The position numbers and the translations under genes were made by a program. 64,000 bases of DNA, from contig NW_026040046.1 of the NCBI RefSeq assembly GCF_023375975.1, forward strand, positions 1,776,501 to 1,840,500. The letters run 5' to 3'. This stretch comes from Astyanax mexicanus. Its lineage: Eukaryota > Chordata > Actinopteri > Characiformes > Acestrorhamphidae. A model generated the notes under the pieces. It saw only the letters and a list, made by a program, of their open reading frames with translations, was not told where the DNA came from and did not search any database. This document shows, piece by piece, positions 45,901-56,491 of the stretch. How positions within the stretch are numbered: position 1 is the first letter of the stretch; each line of letters opens with the position of its first letter.

Positions 45901-48900
45901 GAAGATTCTCCACAAGAGGACACTATTGATACTTAAACAGTTTTTAGTGCCTTGCAGTGGGTGCACCTCAAAGTCTAGGTTGAAACAAGGTAAACCAGAC
46001 TTTATACAGAAGGCTGTATTAACACAGCACAGTTAACTGAATAAACACATGTATTTGCAAACTCCCACTACATGTCACCTTTTGTGGTTGTTCGTGGCAT
46101 TTTGTAAGGCACTAGAGGCTCTGAGTTACCAAGACAGGAGTGAATTACAATTATATTAATGGCAGTCAGTTGACTTGGTCCTTAACTTAGATACAACGAC
46201 AGGGTGACCAAACGTCTGTATTTCATTTTCTCAATTTTTTTTTTCAGAAAGTGATCTGTGTAAGAAAGTGAAATGTCCTGGTTTTAAATTACCTTCATTG
46301 GACCAGAGAGCAGTTGACAGTATGACTGTCAGCGTGGAGCTCTCCCTCCCCCCCTTCCGGTGCAGTCTCACAGTAAGAGCACACACACAACACATAACGC
46401 CAATTGTTTTTTGAGATGGCTGACAAAAGCCTCAGCCAAAATGCTTGGAAGAACACAAGGTAGGAGAAAGCAGAGAGTGGAGTTTGTAATACATATTTTT
46501 AATCCGATTTTGTGTCCTTTTACTGTAATGCAAAAACATTTCATGCATCATGACAAAAGTTTTTGTAGAGCAGACAGACTCATTGCGGGTTCCTACTGGT
46601 TACAGACTGATGAAGTACAAACCCTAATGCCTAAAAGATTCCAGATTACAAGATCCTCTGAAAGTCATGTAGTGTGAAGATAGCATTACAGGATGTAAAG
46701 AATCTGCTGCTGATGTCTTGATACAGATACCAACGGACACCTTCAGAGCACTTGTGGAGTCTAACTCAATGGGTCAGAGTTGTTTTGGAAGCTTGAGGGG
46801 GCTGCTACACTATGTAAGGCCTTATTGGTGGAACACTGTGGACTTCATGAGTTAAGAAATGATAGAAAAAAAAATAGAACAGCCTTCATTGATGCAACGG
46901 CTGAAAATGCAGTTTTTCTTGGGTGCATTTATAATTCCATGTATTTAATCTATGATCAAGCCAAAATAACCAGATAAAACATTTTGAATGTCTACACATC
47001 ATTGATGGTGGAGCTGTTTGCTAAGGAACACTGTTCTCTCGACATCTCCATTAGATAAATTACCTCAGTCTGTGCTTGGCTGCTGCATCCAGTTTGCCAA
47101 TTTCTGAGAAGCGCAGTTTGCTAAGAGGTCCTGATCCGTTGGTTGTCCGGTCCACAGTTTCATCATGCATTAGTATAGGAACGCCATCAGCAGTGAATTC
47201 CAAATCCAGCTCCACTCCTGTTGCTCCATTTGCGCTAGCCTTGGAGAAAACAGGACAAGAACACTGAGAAAGAAAACTAAAGTCTAGTACATTAAGTCAT
47301 GATTAGGATTTAGGTCATGTCTTACATAAAAAGAGGAAGAACTGCTAGCATTGGTACTGCTGGTTGACCAACGATTTCCTCCAGTTGGCACATATATAAC
47401 CTTATAACAAATACTGAACAAATATGTCTGAAAACAAATGTGTCACAACCATTGCTAAAACAGTAATATCTTATGTATAAAAAATGTCATGATCAGACCA
47501 TTCTGTTTCTACTGACCAGCCAGTATAGAGTAATATAAAGATTATATGGTACCATAGAATAGTATATGGCAGTATAATGTTGTATAAAGTAGTATAGGGT
47601 GTACAGAGTTGCATGGGGACAATAGGGTGGATCAAGCATAAAGATTTTTTTTTGTGCAATATTTGGGTGTTTTTTTTTTTATATTTAATTTGTCCTTTTC
47701 CATTCAGTTTTTTATGTGCATTTTCAAAATTCACAAAAAGTCTGTGTATGTAAAACTTACATACAAAAACGAATTAGTAACACACATTTTGGGTTTGCTA
47801 ATACAATAATAAACCATAGCAATAAATAAAATGCAACAAAACAAAAAATCTTGATTCCAGATATTTAAGGATATTTGTGCATTCTGCACAGACAAAGTCA
47901 AAGTTTAGACTGCGTTGTTTCTGCTTAGTGTTTTTAAGTAAACTGCAAGCTTATCAATTACAAAAATGAACCGTTTGTACCTGAAAAATACAGTGATAAG
48001 AATTGTTGGGAACACAAGCTAGCTTACAGTAATGTTTATGCCAGGGACCCATTCTGCTTTCCCTGCTTGTGAATATAATTCTGCTGGTTCAGCAGCTAAG
48101 AAGGCTTCACTGTTCCCCACTTCCCCTTTCCAGGCTTAAGGGGTTTATTTTAGACTAAATGGATCTCAAAATGAGAAGACTATTGACAACCGTGACAGAA
48201 ACATTAATGTGGCCTGAACCTAGACCACATCTTCCATATACTAGCACTACAGTAATAATAATAATAATAAATATTATTATAATAAAAATAATTATTAATT
48301 TGAACTATTATCGTAATGGGCAAACCAAAGTGTTCTGCATCACACACAAGTGATATGTGGCCCATATTTGGTGACATTATTTGTTGCCATCAGGGAAACA
48401 TACTTAGGTTTTTAAGCTGATGAATTCTGTTGATTGCAACGATGGTGGACCACAGATCACTTCAATCTAGGACAATGGTTTCAAACGTGTTCTCAGAAAC
48501 CCCTGGACTAGTTCACAGTTTCTTATTTCTCAACTATCCCTGCAAGCTGAGACATGTGCTGAAGGTCAGACCAGCTTGAGAAATCTCTGCTGATATAGGT
48601 AGATAGCAGAGATGCACAGTATAGGTCAGTCTGTATGTTAGGATGTTATCTTTAGATGTTTTTAACTTCCCCGCTGAAAAATCCATCAAGTCTAGGTTTT
48701 GTTGGTAGCTGATATTTGATGGTTGGTTAATAGCCTGTTAAACCAAAAAGAGACATTTCGTATTCTGGTAAAAACTAGCTAGCTGGTTAACCAGTTGTTT
48801 TTCTTCTAGTCATTATTTCACGTGAAGGTCCCTCTCTGGAGAGAATAATGAGAATATTACGGGAATATTATGGACCTTACCGCCCGAATAGCAGCTATTG

Positions 48901-49219
48901 TGTTCTCCGGAGCATCGTGTCCTCCGCCGCGGTGAGCCACGATAGACACCCCCCCGGGGGCGAGCCTGGCCCCCGGCCGCAGCACTTGCTTTACTCGAGA
49001 GACTGGAAGCTGTGGGAATCGGAACAGCACCAGAAAGAGGTAGAGGGAGGCCGTGAGCCCCGTGGACCACACCGCGCTCCTGGTTCCGAGCAGGACCACC
49101 AGGAAGACGGCCGAGAAGCAGGTGATTCCGTCCCCCAGCTGCAGCATGCTGTCGGCGGGTAATATTAAACATATAAACACTACTAAAATAAACAGGAGAA
49201 CCAGCACGCGACTCTCCAT
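42790..49219 (-). CDS. gde1: gde1, glycerophosphodiester phosphodiesterase 1
   Basis: Complete minus-strand gene: exons 49219-48881, 47239-47064, 45519-45414, 45269-45177, 44926-44715 and 42937-42790. The sum is 1074 nt (357 aa plus TGA) with phases matching at every junction. GDE1 (MIR16) is a membrane GDPD-family enzyme that hydrolyses glycerophosphodiesters such as glycerophosphoinositol and N-acyl-glycerophosphoethanolamine to glycerol-3-phosphate plus alcohol. Hydrophobic segments lie at residues 5-20 and about 33-62. The GDPD barrel follows with IVAHRGGGHDAPENTIAAIR (catalytic His, Arg, Glu), GVELDLEFTADGVPILMHDE (Glu, Asp, second His), TIYFDVKG and WTVNT near the end. The first ATG gives about 26 residues more than human GDE1 (331 aa). 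Met25 (49147) gives 333 aa and is a plausible alternative start. Confidence 0.94.
42938..44714. other. gde1 intron 5
   Basis: (AC)n at 42946-42962 beside the acceptor. 43708-43740 (tatgcctggttcacactaca) resembles the end of a hAT-type element, with no clear partner end found. Otherwise nothing recognised. Confidence 0.4.
44715..44926 (-). CDS. gde1: gde1 coding exon 5
   Basis: 212 nt between acceptor cattttctag and donor TTTCCAT/gtaagt. It encodes MRQADPEVVTALTHRPWSLS and later LLDWAHHHLLWNLCGVSAFL; TALTHRPWSLS and LCGxSAFLxQK are GDE1-specific. Confidence 0.94.
45177..45269 (-). CDS. gde1: gde1 coding exon 4
   Basis: 93 nt (31 codons, phase 0 at both ends) between acceptor tctctatctag and donor TACAGG/gtaaag. 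It encodes AAAALKKLYQKHPVLYNSSI and VCSFEPKVIYR. It is too short to stand out as an open frame, but matches the expected GDE1 order. Confidence 0.9.
45414..45519 (-). CDS. gde1: gde1 coding exon 3
   Basis: 106 nt between acceptor tgtccatag and donor GATGAG/gtaggg. It encodes EKVPTLQEAVEECIKHQLTI and YFDVKGHADE; the FDVK Lys/Asp strand is a GDPD hallmark. Confidence 0.93.
45637..45828. repeat. Short interspersed DNA element, copy C (fragment)
   Basis: Matches the reverse complement of 5985-6140 (gttatttaaatgagtaggcg, tttcaggatcgccaacatgg, gacacggcgtccatc), ending in the same terminus acagtctctg. Third copy of the family seen in slx4 intron 2; here in gde1 intron 2. Confidence 0.78.
47064..47239 (-). 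CDS. gde1: gde1 coding exon 2
   Basis: 176 nt between acceptor tttctccaag and donor ACTGAG/gtaatt. It encodes ANGATGVELDLEFTADGVPI and LMHDETVDRTTNGSG, the metal-binding ELD and catalytic His motif. Confidence 0.94.
47240..48880. other. gde1 intron 1
   Basis: No exon seen. Contains a degenerate agtatag/tataat-rich patch at about 47520-47605 and an (AAT)n microsatellite at 48252-48290. Otherwise unremarkable. Confidence 0.5.
48881..49219 (-). CDS. gde1: gde1 coding exon 1
   Basis: 113 codons with donor ATTCGGGCG/gtaagg, phase 0. It encodes the N-terminal hydrophobic segments and the first catalytic motif HRGGGHDAPENT. It is GC-rich like a CpG-island exon. Confidence 0.93.
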
Positions 49220-49470
49220 ACAGCTGCTGCGGCGGAGCGGTCAGTCAGCAGGCAGCGCTGAGCTGAAGGCGGGAAACAGCGGCGAGGTGTCGCGTTTAAA
49301 GCTGTTTAGAGGAAAACCTCATTTTCCTCAGCAGCTGTCAAAAACCCGCAGCAGCAGCAGCAGCCCGACACCGCCGGAGAGACGCTCCCCGAACCGGAGA
49401 AGGACGCTTGGCGTTAGTTATAGCGCGTTCCTGAATGCACGGTATTCGCGCAGGCCAGCTGTCATTAGTC
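49220..49470 (-). promoter_or_regulatory. gde1 CpG-rich 5' region
   Basis: CpG-dense sequence directly upstream of the gde1 ATG, continuous with the GC-rich first exon. It includes a CAG/CTG-rich run near 49345-49365. This looks like a CpG-island promoter and 5' UTR; no TATA box is evident. Confidence 0.4.
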
Positions 49471-49568
49471 ACTGCTATTGTCTGCGTTTTAGGAGCGCCT
49501 GTTTGATGCAGAGCTAGGCTGCGTTTGCTGATCGTTAAAGCTATGTGTGCAGATGATTTGTAGAGTGT

Positions 49569-49977
49569 GGCTGCGTCCAGAAACTTTTGCTACTCCTCCT
49601 CTCCTACTCCTCCTTTCCTACTCCTCCTCTCCTACCCTGGAAGAAGGTGGAGGAATCGAGGAGAGGAGAGGAGGAGGAATGGAGGGAATGAGCTGCAATT
49701 GGGGAAATGGGACAGCTGATCACTTTTAGATGGGATGTTGACTACCGTTGAACTGAGCCAATCACAACGCTCACTTTCAGCACGTTTCAGAACATTACTA
49801 TCACACACAGCTAAAAATTCAGATATTCCAATAAAATCCTGAGTACTCCCAGCCGCATTTTTGGCCGCATTTCTGGCCAGTGACTCTGGCAGCCCTGTCT
49901 GACCTCAGCCTTATGAGGGTTTCAGTTTACTCATCAGTCCCTAAGTTAAAATAAATAAGTAAATAAATAAATTAATT

Positions 49978-50056
<79 letters not shown>

Positions 50057-50462
50057 TTTATATGTATAACATGATACACATAGGGTCATAAATATAGTTT
50101 TACTGAGCATACAGTTTATCTAAACTATAAATTATATTACTGCTTTACTGGCTGTTTAATTAGATAAGGAACCTAGTTGATTAATATGTTTATGACGTAT
50201 ATTTGGGCGTTGCCTTCCCCATTTTCGCGTACTCTGTGGGCGTAGATGCAGTGATGTCATTGGAAAGTCTTCCGGAGTAGGATACACTGATGTAACCTCC
50301 GTTGGAAGCCTACTACAGGTGGATTTTAAGCGGCTTCTTTCGTCTCCTACGGTATTCGGACAGGCGGCAAGATGGCATCATGAAATCAGTTTCCGGGTCA
50401 CGGAGGAGAGGAGGAGGATCGGTAGGAAAAAGGAGACACTTTTGGGGTTTCTGGACGCAGCC
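49569..50462. mobile_element. Nonautonomous DNA element with TGT target duplication
   Basis: 894 bp with inverted ends ggctgcgtccagaaac (49569-49584) and gtttctggacgcagcc (50447-50462), each followed inside by pyrimidine- or purine-rich cctcctctcc-type sequence. TGT lies directly outside both ends (49566-49568, 50463-50465), a 3-bp target duplication as made by Harbinger-like elements. No transposase frame. Contains the (TA)n tract. Confidence 0.75.
49983..50053. repeat. (TA)n microsatellite, about 35 units
   Basis: Uninterrupted TA dinucleotides for about 70 bp inside the 49569-50462 element. Confidence 0.97.
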
Positions 50463-50742
50463 TGTATAATCTGCGCGAACATTTTTTCACTACAGCCTGC
50501 ACTCTTTCACAGACAACCACCAGGGTTGCCAGATTGTTACATTGGCACACAGGTAAAACCAGGTAAAAGTCACTGGGTAAACCGTGTTTCAAATCTGCTA
50601 AAATGCAAATAAAACCGCTCAAAAAGGCGATGTTCAGCATATCAACAATATTCGATGTTTGTTTAACTGGGCCCTAATATAAAATAAAATAATGTATATT
50701 AAAATATCAATTAAAATATTTAATTGTATTATTGTATTATAT

Positions 50743-51027
50743 ACTAGTGCATCTCGAAAAATTGAATGTCATTAAAAAGTAATGAAAACACTTCAGTTTA
50801 AAATGTGAAACTCATGTATTATATAGATGAGTACTTTTGGCAGTGTGGTGAGTGTGCAAAGTCCTGCTGGAAAATGGAGCATGAAGTGCTGTAATATTTT
50901 GTGGGAAACCACTGCACTGACTTTGGACTTGATATAACACAGTGGACCAACACCAGCATATGACATGTCTCTCCAAACCATCACCGATTGGTGGAAACTT
51001 CTCACTAGACCTCAAGCAGCTCAGACT
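50743..51027 (-). mobile_element. Tc1/mariner remnant
   Basis: Begins ctagtgcatctcgaaaaatt, a Tc1-type terminus. The minus strand carries transposase traces such as HQSVMVWRDMSYAGVGPL near 50950-51000. The right half has been lost or replaced by the next element. Confidence 0.6.
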
Positions 51028-51975
51028 GCCCCCCAATCCCAAACCGCTCCCTACTCACTCCGCCCCTCTACTCCGCCTCCGTTTGCGCGTTCAGGTGGAG
51101 TGCTCGCCACATTAAGGGCTGTCCCAAAGTGATTAGGACGGAGTGGGAGTGGACTATAAAACCCTCCAACAGCGAGTGTACACCAGAGCACACTCAACCA
51201 CCACGCTCCACGGAAGTGCAGCTTAAAAAGGAGAATGGAGGAAACACCGTACAAATGTTCCGACATCATTTTCAGCAAAAGTGTCACAGACTGACGGGTC
51301 AAACGAAAATCTCTCCTCAAGCAGGTCTCTGGATTATTGTAGAGACGTAAAATGGGCACTGCTGAATTAATCTGGATGTACAGCATCCTGCCTCGCTGCA
51401 AAGAGACATGTTTTAAATATCATACAGATGATTGATTTTATCTCATAAAAACTATTTGAATACACACCTCATTTTTATCCGCAAACAACATTTAGGCTGT
51501 GAATTTACCTAATTTACCTATTTTCTTTACCACTGAACATACACATTAGATTGTAATGTCTATAATAGACTATCATAACTATCGTTATAGACATTACTAT
51601 CAATAACATTATTATCATATTTACACATTTTTTTTTTTTATTAAAACATAACTACACATTTGTACTACACTTGCTGATGCAGTAATGCAGCACGATGTAG
51701 CAGGCACTTGCGTCTCCTGACAGCTCGTATTCCCGCTTGGAGATTCTGAAACGATATCAAAGCACAAGACATGACAGCAAGGCGTCTGTCGGTAGCCATG
51801 GTGACGGCAGCTTCCTTTTTCCGCTAGAAAGCAAAAAGGGCGTCCCAGAGTTGACTCCTAAATTTATACCCTCCCCTTAATTGGAAGCACCCTTCACAGC
51901 ACAGAGTGTGACTTCATATGGAGTGTCACTCTGTCGTGGAGTGTTAGTGAGGAGGGAACGGTTTGGGAAAGGGCC
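51028..51975 (-). mobile_element. Harbinger-like element, nonautonomous
   Basis: Inverted ends cccaaaccgctccctactca (51038-51057) and gaggagggaacggtttggg (51948-51966) bound about 950 bp. The minus strand near 51300-51345 encodes DFRLTRQSVTLLLKMM, resembling the N-terminal part of Harbinger transposases; the DDE domain is absent. Boundaries are approximate by a few bases. Confidence 0.65.
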
Positions 51976-52125
51976 TATGTGTCTCTCCACTCTTCCTTCA
52001 GACTCTGGTGTCCAATTGAATTGAATTGTTTTACTATCAAGTCTAAAGTCAGTGCAGTGTTTCCCTGGAAAATCTTACAGCACCTCATGCTGCCCTCTGC
52101 TGACAACTTTTAAGTGGATTAGCCA

Positions 52126-52191
52126 GTGGACCAATGTGGATGCCGTCAGTAGTTGTATTCTGCCGTGTGAGAATAATTTTAATGAAATTGT
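52126..52191. repeat. 66-bp direct repeat, copy 1
   Basis: Shares gtggatgccgtcagt, tgtattctgccgtgtgagaa and taattttaatgaaattgt with 53936-54001, differing at only a few positions. Unclassified. Confidence 0.85.
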
Positions 52192-52564
52192 GAATGACCC
52201 ATAGACGCTATCATGGGTAAAGTGCTTGGAAAAATAAGAATTATTTAAATTACAAACATAACACACATGCAAGTGTCAGGTTTTTTTTTTCATCAATTAT
52301 TATTTTTTTTTATTTTGTTCTTATTTCTATTATGTTTATTTTATCTATATTATATTTTAATACTTGATGTCTATACTTAATATATTTAATATTATTTTAT
52401 TACTTTTAAAATTAACAATATTTGAAAATAAAAATATTTACTTTTTAGTTGTTTTTGCTTTATTTTATTGTTTATATTTATATTATTGTTTTATTTTTTT
52501 TAAGTTTATTTTGAAGCATTGTACTGCATTTTAATGCATGAATGGTGTTTTATAAATAATGTTG

Positions 52565-52597
<33 letters not shown>

Positions 52598-53725
52598 GTA
52601 GTAGTAGTAGTAGTAGTAGTATGTAAGGTAATGTAGCAGATATAAGAGAAGGTACCTTTATCAAGAAGACAGTGCATACGCACTCCCAAGATAAAGTGTT
52701 TTTCATGGCGGCGGTGCTGAACTCGTCGAAATCAGCACGTCTTTAATCGGTTAATATAACGAATTTAATCTGGTAATATAACAACCTCCTCCACCAGTCT
52801 TACACACTGCTTTTGGATAACTTTATGCTGCTTTACTCCTGGTGCAAAAATTCAAGCAGTTCAGTTTGGTGGTTTGATGGTTTGTGATCATCTATCTTAC
52901 TCTTGATTATATTCCAGAGGATTTCAGTTTTGCAAAATCAAAGAAACTCATAATTAAGCTATGAGAAAAGAAGCTACTTACATAATAACGAACACAACCA
53001 CTGCTTATTCACATTTCCATCAGCAAAACTATCTCTATCTCTGCCAGGTTAGCTATCTATAACACTGATAAGCCAAATTGCCAAAATCTTACCACTTGGT
53101 AGTTTTGTCAACCCTCAGCGTTTCCTCCAGTAAATTCTTAACACAGCCCGATTAAATTGGCAGAAAACCAGCCCATCTGGCAACATTGCAAGTTAATAAT
53201 AGAAAAAAGAAATTTGCTTACAAAATACTAAAATTAAATGACAAAAATTGAGACACGTAATTACCATCATCTTTTACATTTATATATATTTTTAATTTAC
53301 CAGTGATATTTTAAATCTTAGGTGGAATGTGTTTGTTGAATACACATTAAGCAGGATTTAATACACATTAAGCAGGATTTAAGAGGGAACGTCTGGCAGA
53401 ATAAATTGGGGAAGTGGTTTTGGCACCATTGGAATACCGTACCATTGGAAATTATGTTAATAAAACCCGTATATTTTTAAAAGGAATAGGTTAATTTCAA
53501 TCATTTTCTTTCATAAGAAACAATGTTTCCTTTCCTGCTTATAGGAACTATGTAATTTGAGGGTAAATGTTGCATTAGAAGCACACATTATATTACTTTT
53601 ATTTTATATATAAAAAAAAACTCACCAGACGGTTGCATGAACGTTAGAGCCGGGACTCTTATTTTGACGTGTTTGACGCCGTGTTAAACGCTGTTTATAC
53701 GCTGGCAGTAAATGTGTTGGCTGAA
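52192..53725. other. Region upstream of tmem186
   Basis: T-rich sequence and a compound (TTA)n(GTA)n microsatellite at 52565-52621. The phosphomannomutase gene PMM2, the divergent neighbour of human TMEM186, was looked for and not recognised. Confidence 0.5.
52565..52621. repeat. (TTA)n(GTA)n compound microsatellite
   Basis: About ten TTA units followed directly by about eight GTA/TAG units. Confidence 0.95.
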
Positions 53726-53728
53726 ATG
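53726..53728 (+). CDS. tmem186: tmem186 exon 1 coding part (start codon only, inferred)
   Basis: The sequence gctgaaATG/gtaagc places a start codon against a consensus donor. Joined to the acceptor at 55711 it gives Met-Leu-Arg-Ser-Pro in frame. The human gene also begins in a very short coding first exon. This is inference from splice signals, with no transcript evidence. Confidence 0.6.
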
Positions 53729-56404
53729 GTAAGCGTTTATAGAATTCTACACACTTCTAAAAACAAGTAAAATGTTTTTTCAGAAGGTAAATAATCAGCA
53801 ATAACTCCTGAATAGGTTTATGTGATTAGAAGGTTCTATAAGTACATACAGATGTTTACAGTACATTAGCTGTGTATGCTAACAGAGCTCTCTCTGAGGT
53901 CACTGAGTTATATTACTATAGCCTCCTGTTGGCCTGTGGACCCATGTGGATGCCGTCAGTATTTGTATTCTGCCGTGTGAGAATAATTTTAATGAAATTG
54001 TTTAACACATGATGTATTAAGAGGAATAAAATATCCATCTAATACCAAATCTGGCTAAAGAGTCACCTGCCGATTAATCAATAAAACGGATATTTTATCC
54101 TCAGACACTCAGTAAAGTTATTTTTCAGAAGTAAATTCAGAAAGTTTGTGCAGTTTAAATTCACATCCAGGCTTGTTGCTAATTGGTCATTAAACTCCCA
54201 AGTTATTGCTAAGGTATCGGTATGTCAGGTGGTTACTCTGCAATTCTTATGGTGTTCCTGCTGGGTTGGAAGAGAGATGCTATGGTATTTTGGGAGGTTG
54301 CCATGTGGATGCTATGAATTTGATTTCTTTGTGGTTGCTGTGGTATTTCATATTTTTGATAAGGTTTTTTTGATAAGGTGGTTGTTATGGTATTGCTTAG
54401 GTGGTTCCTGGTTGTTACTACCGTGGATGCCCTTGGTATTGTAGGTGGTTTCTAAAGTGCTCAAGATGGTTTGTAAGGTATTGGATATTAAGTCGTTATG
54501 GTATTTGTAGTGTTTTCTTAAGTAAAAATCTTGCTATGGATATTTTAGGCTGCTTGCTGTTGTATTTCCAGTGGTTGTTTAGGTGCTTTGATGGTTGCTG
54601 TAGTATTTAGGTGGATGTTAAGGTGTTTTGTGGTTGCTCTTGTGGGTGTCCAAGGTTTCATGTGTTTGCCAAAGGGTAGCTAAGGTGTTGTTCTTCAGTA
54701 GAACTTTCTCAAACTTTTGTGTCTGTTAATGAATTCAGAGGGTTTTTTTTTTTTTCGATTGTTAGAATAAAAGCTCATCAACAGCAGAGATATGGGAGGC
54801 CTGTAGGATTTTACATATCTTACACTAATGAGTATTACACAATATTCCATTACATACTTGCCTTCAGTCCGGCTGGAGGAATGTTCAAACACGTTAGCTG
54901 TGCTCCTGTAAAGATGTTTGAGAAAGTCTAAAAAAAAAACTGGTGGGCTCTCTGTAAAACAGTGCAAGTGCCAAACATGATGATGCGGCAACTGTGAAAA
55001 GGTCTGCAGTTAAATGCTTTAATGTGATCTGTAAACATAGCTGTGAAACTTTAGAATTTGTATAAACAGCCCAGATTTGGAAACTAAGCTACAAAAGCAG
55101 TCTGTTTTGAATTCCCTTTTTTGTGATGCCACAAAATGCACTTGCCTCTTCAGCAGACCTAGCTCCTCCCACTCACACTGATGTCTTCCACACTAAAGAC
55201 TAGGCTGCAGTCAAGTCTTTGTAGGAGTGTACTATGTGGAGGATATATCAGTTTTAACCTCAAAAACTGTGTGACCTAGAAATGACCTGAGAAATGCACC
55301 CTACCTTGACCTAGGTTTTGGGATACATCTATATTCTCATCCTGATTATAGTTCCCGGTTTACAGGTTATCAGAACAGAACTGTGACAATAATCACTTGT
55401 TTAAGGGATAATGATAGGTTGATAAACTATGTTCTATAATCTTACTGCATAAACCATACAAATAAAGAAAAACACTGTCTGATGAGGCAATAAGTTGTAG
55501 GAGGGGCTTAAAAATCTACACTGGCATTGTGGTAGTTTTTTGGGCTTCTGGGAAAGTGCTGGAGTGTTGCATATAAAATATTTCAAGAATTACTATTATT
55601 ATAGGAGATCCCTTTATTGTGTTACTGTTTATTTGAACGTTCAGTGTTGCAATGATGCACTACAATGTAGTGTGTATTATACCTCTAGTAAACAGTGTCA
55701 TCTCTTTACAGCTGAGGTCACCAGGTCTGATCCGCCTGACCTTCTCCATAGCAGCTCCTGGGCATCAATGTCTCCGTCAGTCTCAGAGTATCCGCCCGCT
55801 CCTCTTCCCTTACACACAGACAGGGACGAGGGGTGCAAGCTGGACCAGGTCTTCTGTCATCGTACCAAATAACCATCCGCCATTCCCACTGCAGTGCCGA
55901 GCTCTCTCTGCCAGTTCTGATCTTGCCTCAAGGAAATACTCATTAATTTACACTTTTCCAGCCATCAAAGTACTGCGGGCGCTCTCCAGACTCAAGCTCC
56001 TGCAGACAGGCATCACCACTGCTCTCCTGCCTGCCGTCTTTTATTTTTACCTGCAGGAACAGGCGTCTGTCACCCTGCTGACCTACACCACAGGTATCGC
56101 AGCTTTTGCTGCAGTCATGCTGTACGCCATAAGCCACTACATCAGGCGAGTAGTGGGGATGATGTACCTGGACTCGACCCAGACCACATTAAAGGTGTCC
56201 CACCTCTCTTTCTGGGGATACAGGAGGGACATGTACCTGCCCATTTCAGACGTCATGACCCTGGGAGACACAGGCGACTCTCCTGGTGAAGCCATCCTGC
56301 GGCTGAAGCGATACAGCTGCTCCGACACTATGTATTTCTCACCTAGGCTGGGGCGGGTGGTAGACAGAGACGGCTTTGAGAAAGTGTTCGGGTCTTTCTC
56401 TTGA
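53726..56404 (+). CDS. tmem186: tmem186, mitochondrial transmembrane protein 186
   Basis: TMEM186 is an inner-mitochondrial-membrane protein associated with the complex I assembly (MCIA) module. The second exon, 55712-56404, encodes the whole mature protein: a positively charged Ser-rich N-terminal region suited to mitochondrial import, then KVLRALSRLKLLQTGITTAL (start of the first membrane segment, about residues 118-137). A second hydrophobic segment follows at about 144-165, then ISHYIRRVVGMMYLD and VSHLSFWGYRRDMYLPISDV, both matching the vertebrate family. TAG-free acceptor tctctttacag implies that an upstream exon supplies the start. ATG at 53726-53728 followed directly by gtaagc fits, giving 231 aa. 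A start at 55652 in the same frame is possible but would ignore the strong acceptor. A polyadenylation signal AATAAA lies at 56486-56491. Confidence 0.88.
53936..54001. repeat. 66-bp direct repeat, copy 2
   Basis: Second copy of the sequence at 52126-52191, in the same orientation, inside the putative tmem186 intron 1. Confidence 0.85.
54190..54680. repeat. Imperfect GGTTGCTATGGTATTT repeat
   Basis: About 490 bp of degenerate units (ggtggttgctatggtattt, gtggttgctgtggtatttc). The same low-complexity family occurs at 39630-39745. Its open frames are composition artefacts. Confidence 0.75.
55712..56404 (+). CDS. tmem186: tmem186 exon 2 (nearly all of the protein)
   Basis: 693 nt ending in TGA. 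It is in frame with the putative ATG exon and contains all recognisable TMEM186 motifs. The 1.98 kb intron before it is occupied by low-complexity GGTTGCTATGG-type repeat. Confidence 0.92.
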   Translation: MRSPGLIRLTFSIAAPGHQCLRQSQSIRPLLFPYTQTGTRGASWTRSSVIVPNNHPPFPLQCRALSASSDLASRKYSLIYTFPAIKVLRALSRLKLLQTGITTALLPAVFYFYLQEQASVTLLTYTTGIAAFAAVMLYAISHYIRRVVGMMYLDSTQTTLKVSHLSFWGYRRDMYLPISDVMTLGDTGDSPGEAILRLKRYSCSDTMYFSPRLGRVVDRDGFEKVFGSFS

Positions 56405-56485
56405 TGGTGGTCAAATTGTAGCCCTGTAAATTATGTCTGGTGTAATGTATGCAAGCTTTTATTAGCTGTTAAATTATAAGATGTT

Positions 56486-56491
56486 AATAAA
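56486..56491 (+). terminator. tmem186 polyadenylation signal
   Basis: AATAAA 82 bp after the tmem186 stop codon, in an AT-rich context followed by T-rich sequence. This is the expected place for 3' end formation. Confidence 0.55.

Noticed and set aside
49053..49517. 154-aa frame on the + strand over the gde1 start
   Set aside because: Antisense shadow of the GC-rich gde1 exon 1 and promoter.
51051..51401. 116-aa minus-strand frame as a host gene
   Set aside because: Lies inside inverted ends of a Harbinger-like element and resembles only the N-terminus of its transposase.
52706..52744. Short frame ATGGCGGCGGTGCTG as a possible alternative tmem186 or PMM2 start
   Set aside because: Ends after 13 codons in TAA with no donor site and no similarity to either protein.
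55652..55711. tmem186 translation from the in-frame ATG at 55652
   Set aside because: The residues it adds are not TMEM186-like, and a strong acceptor lies between it and the conserved start.
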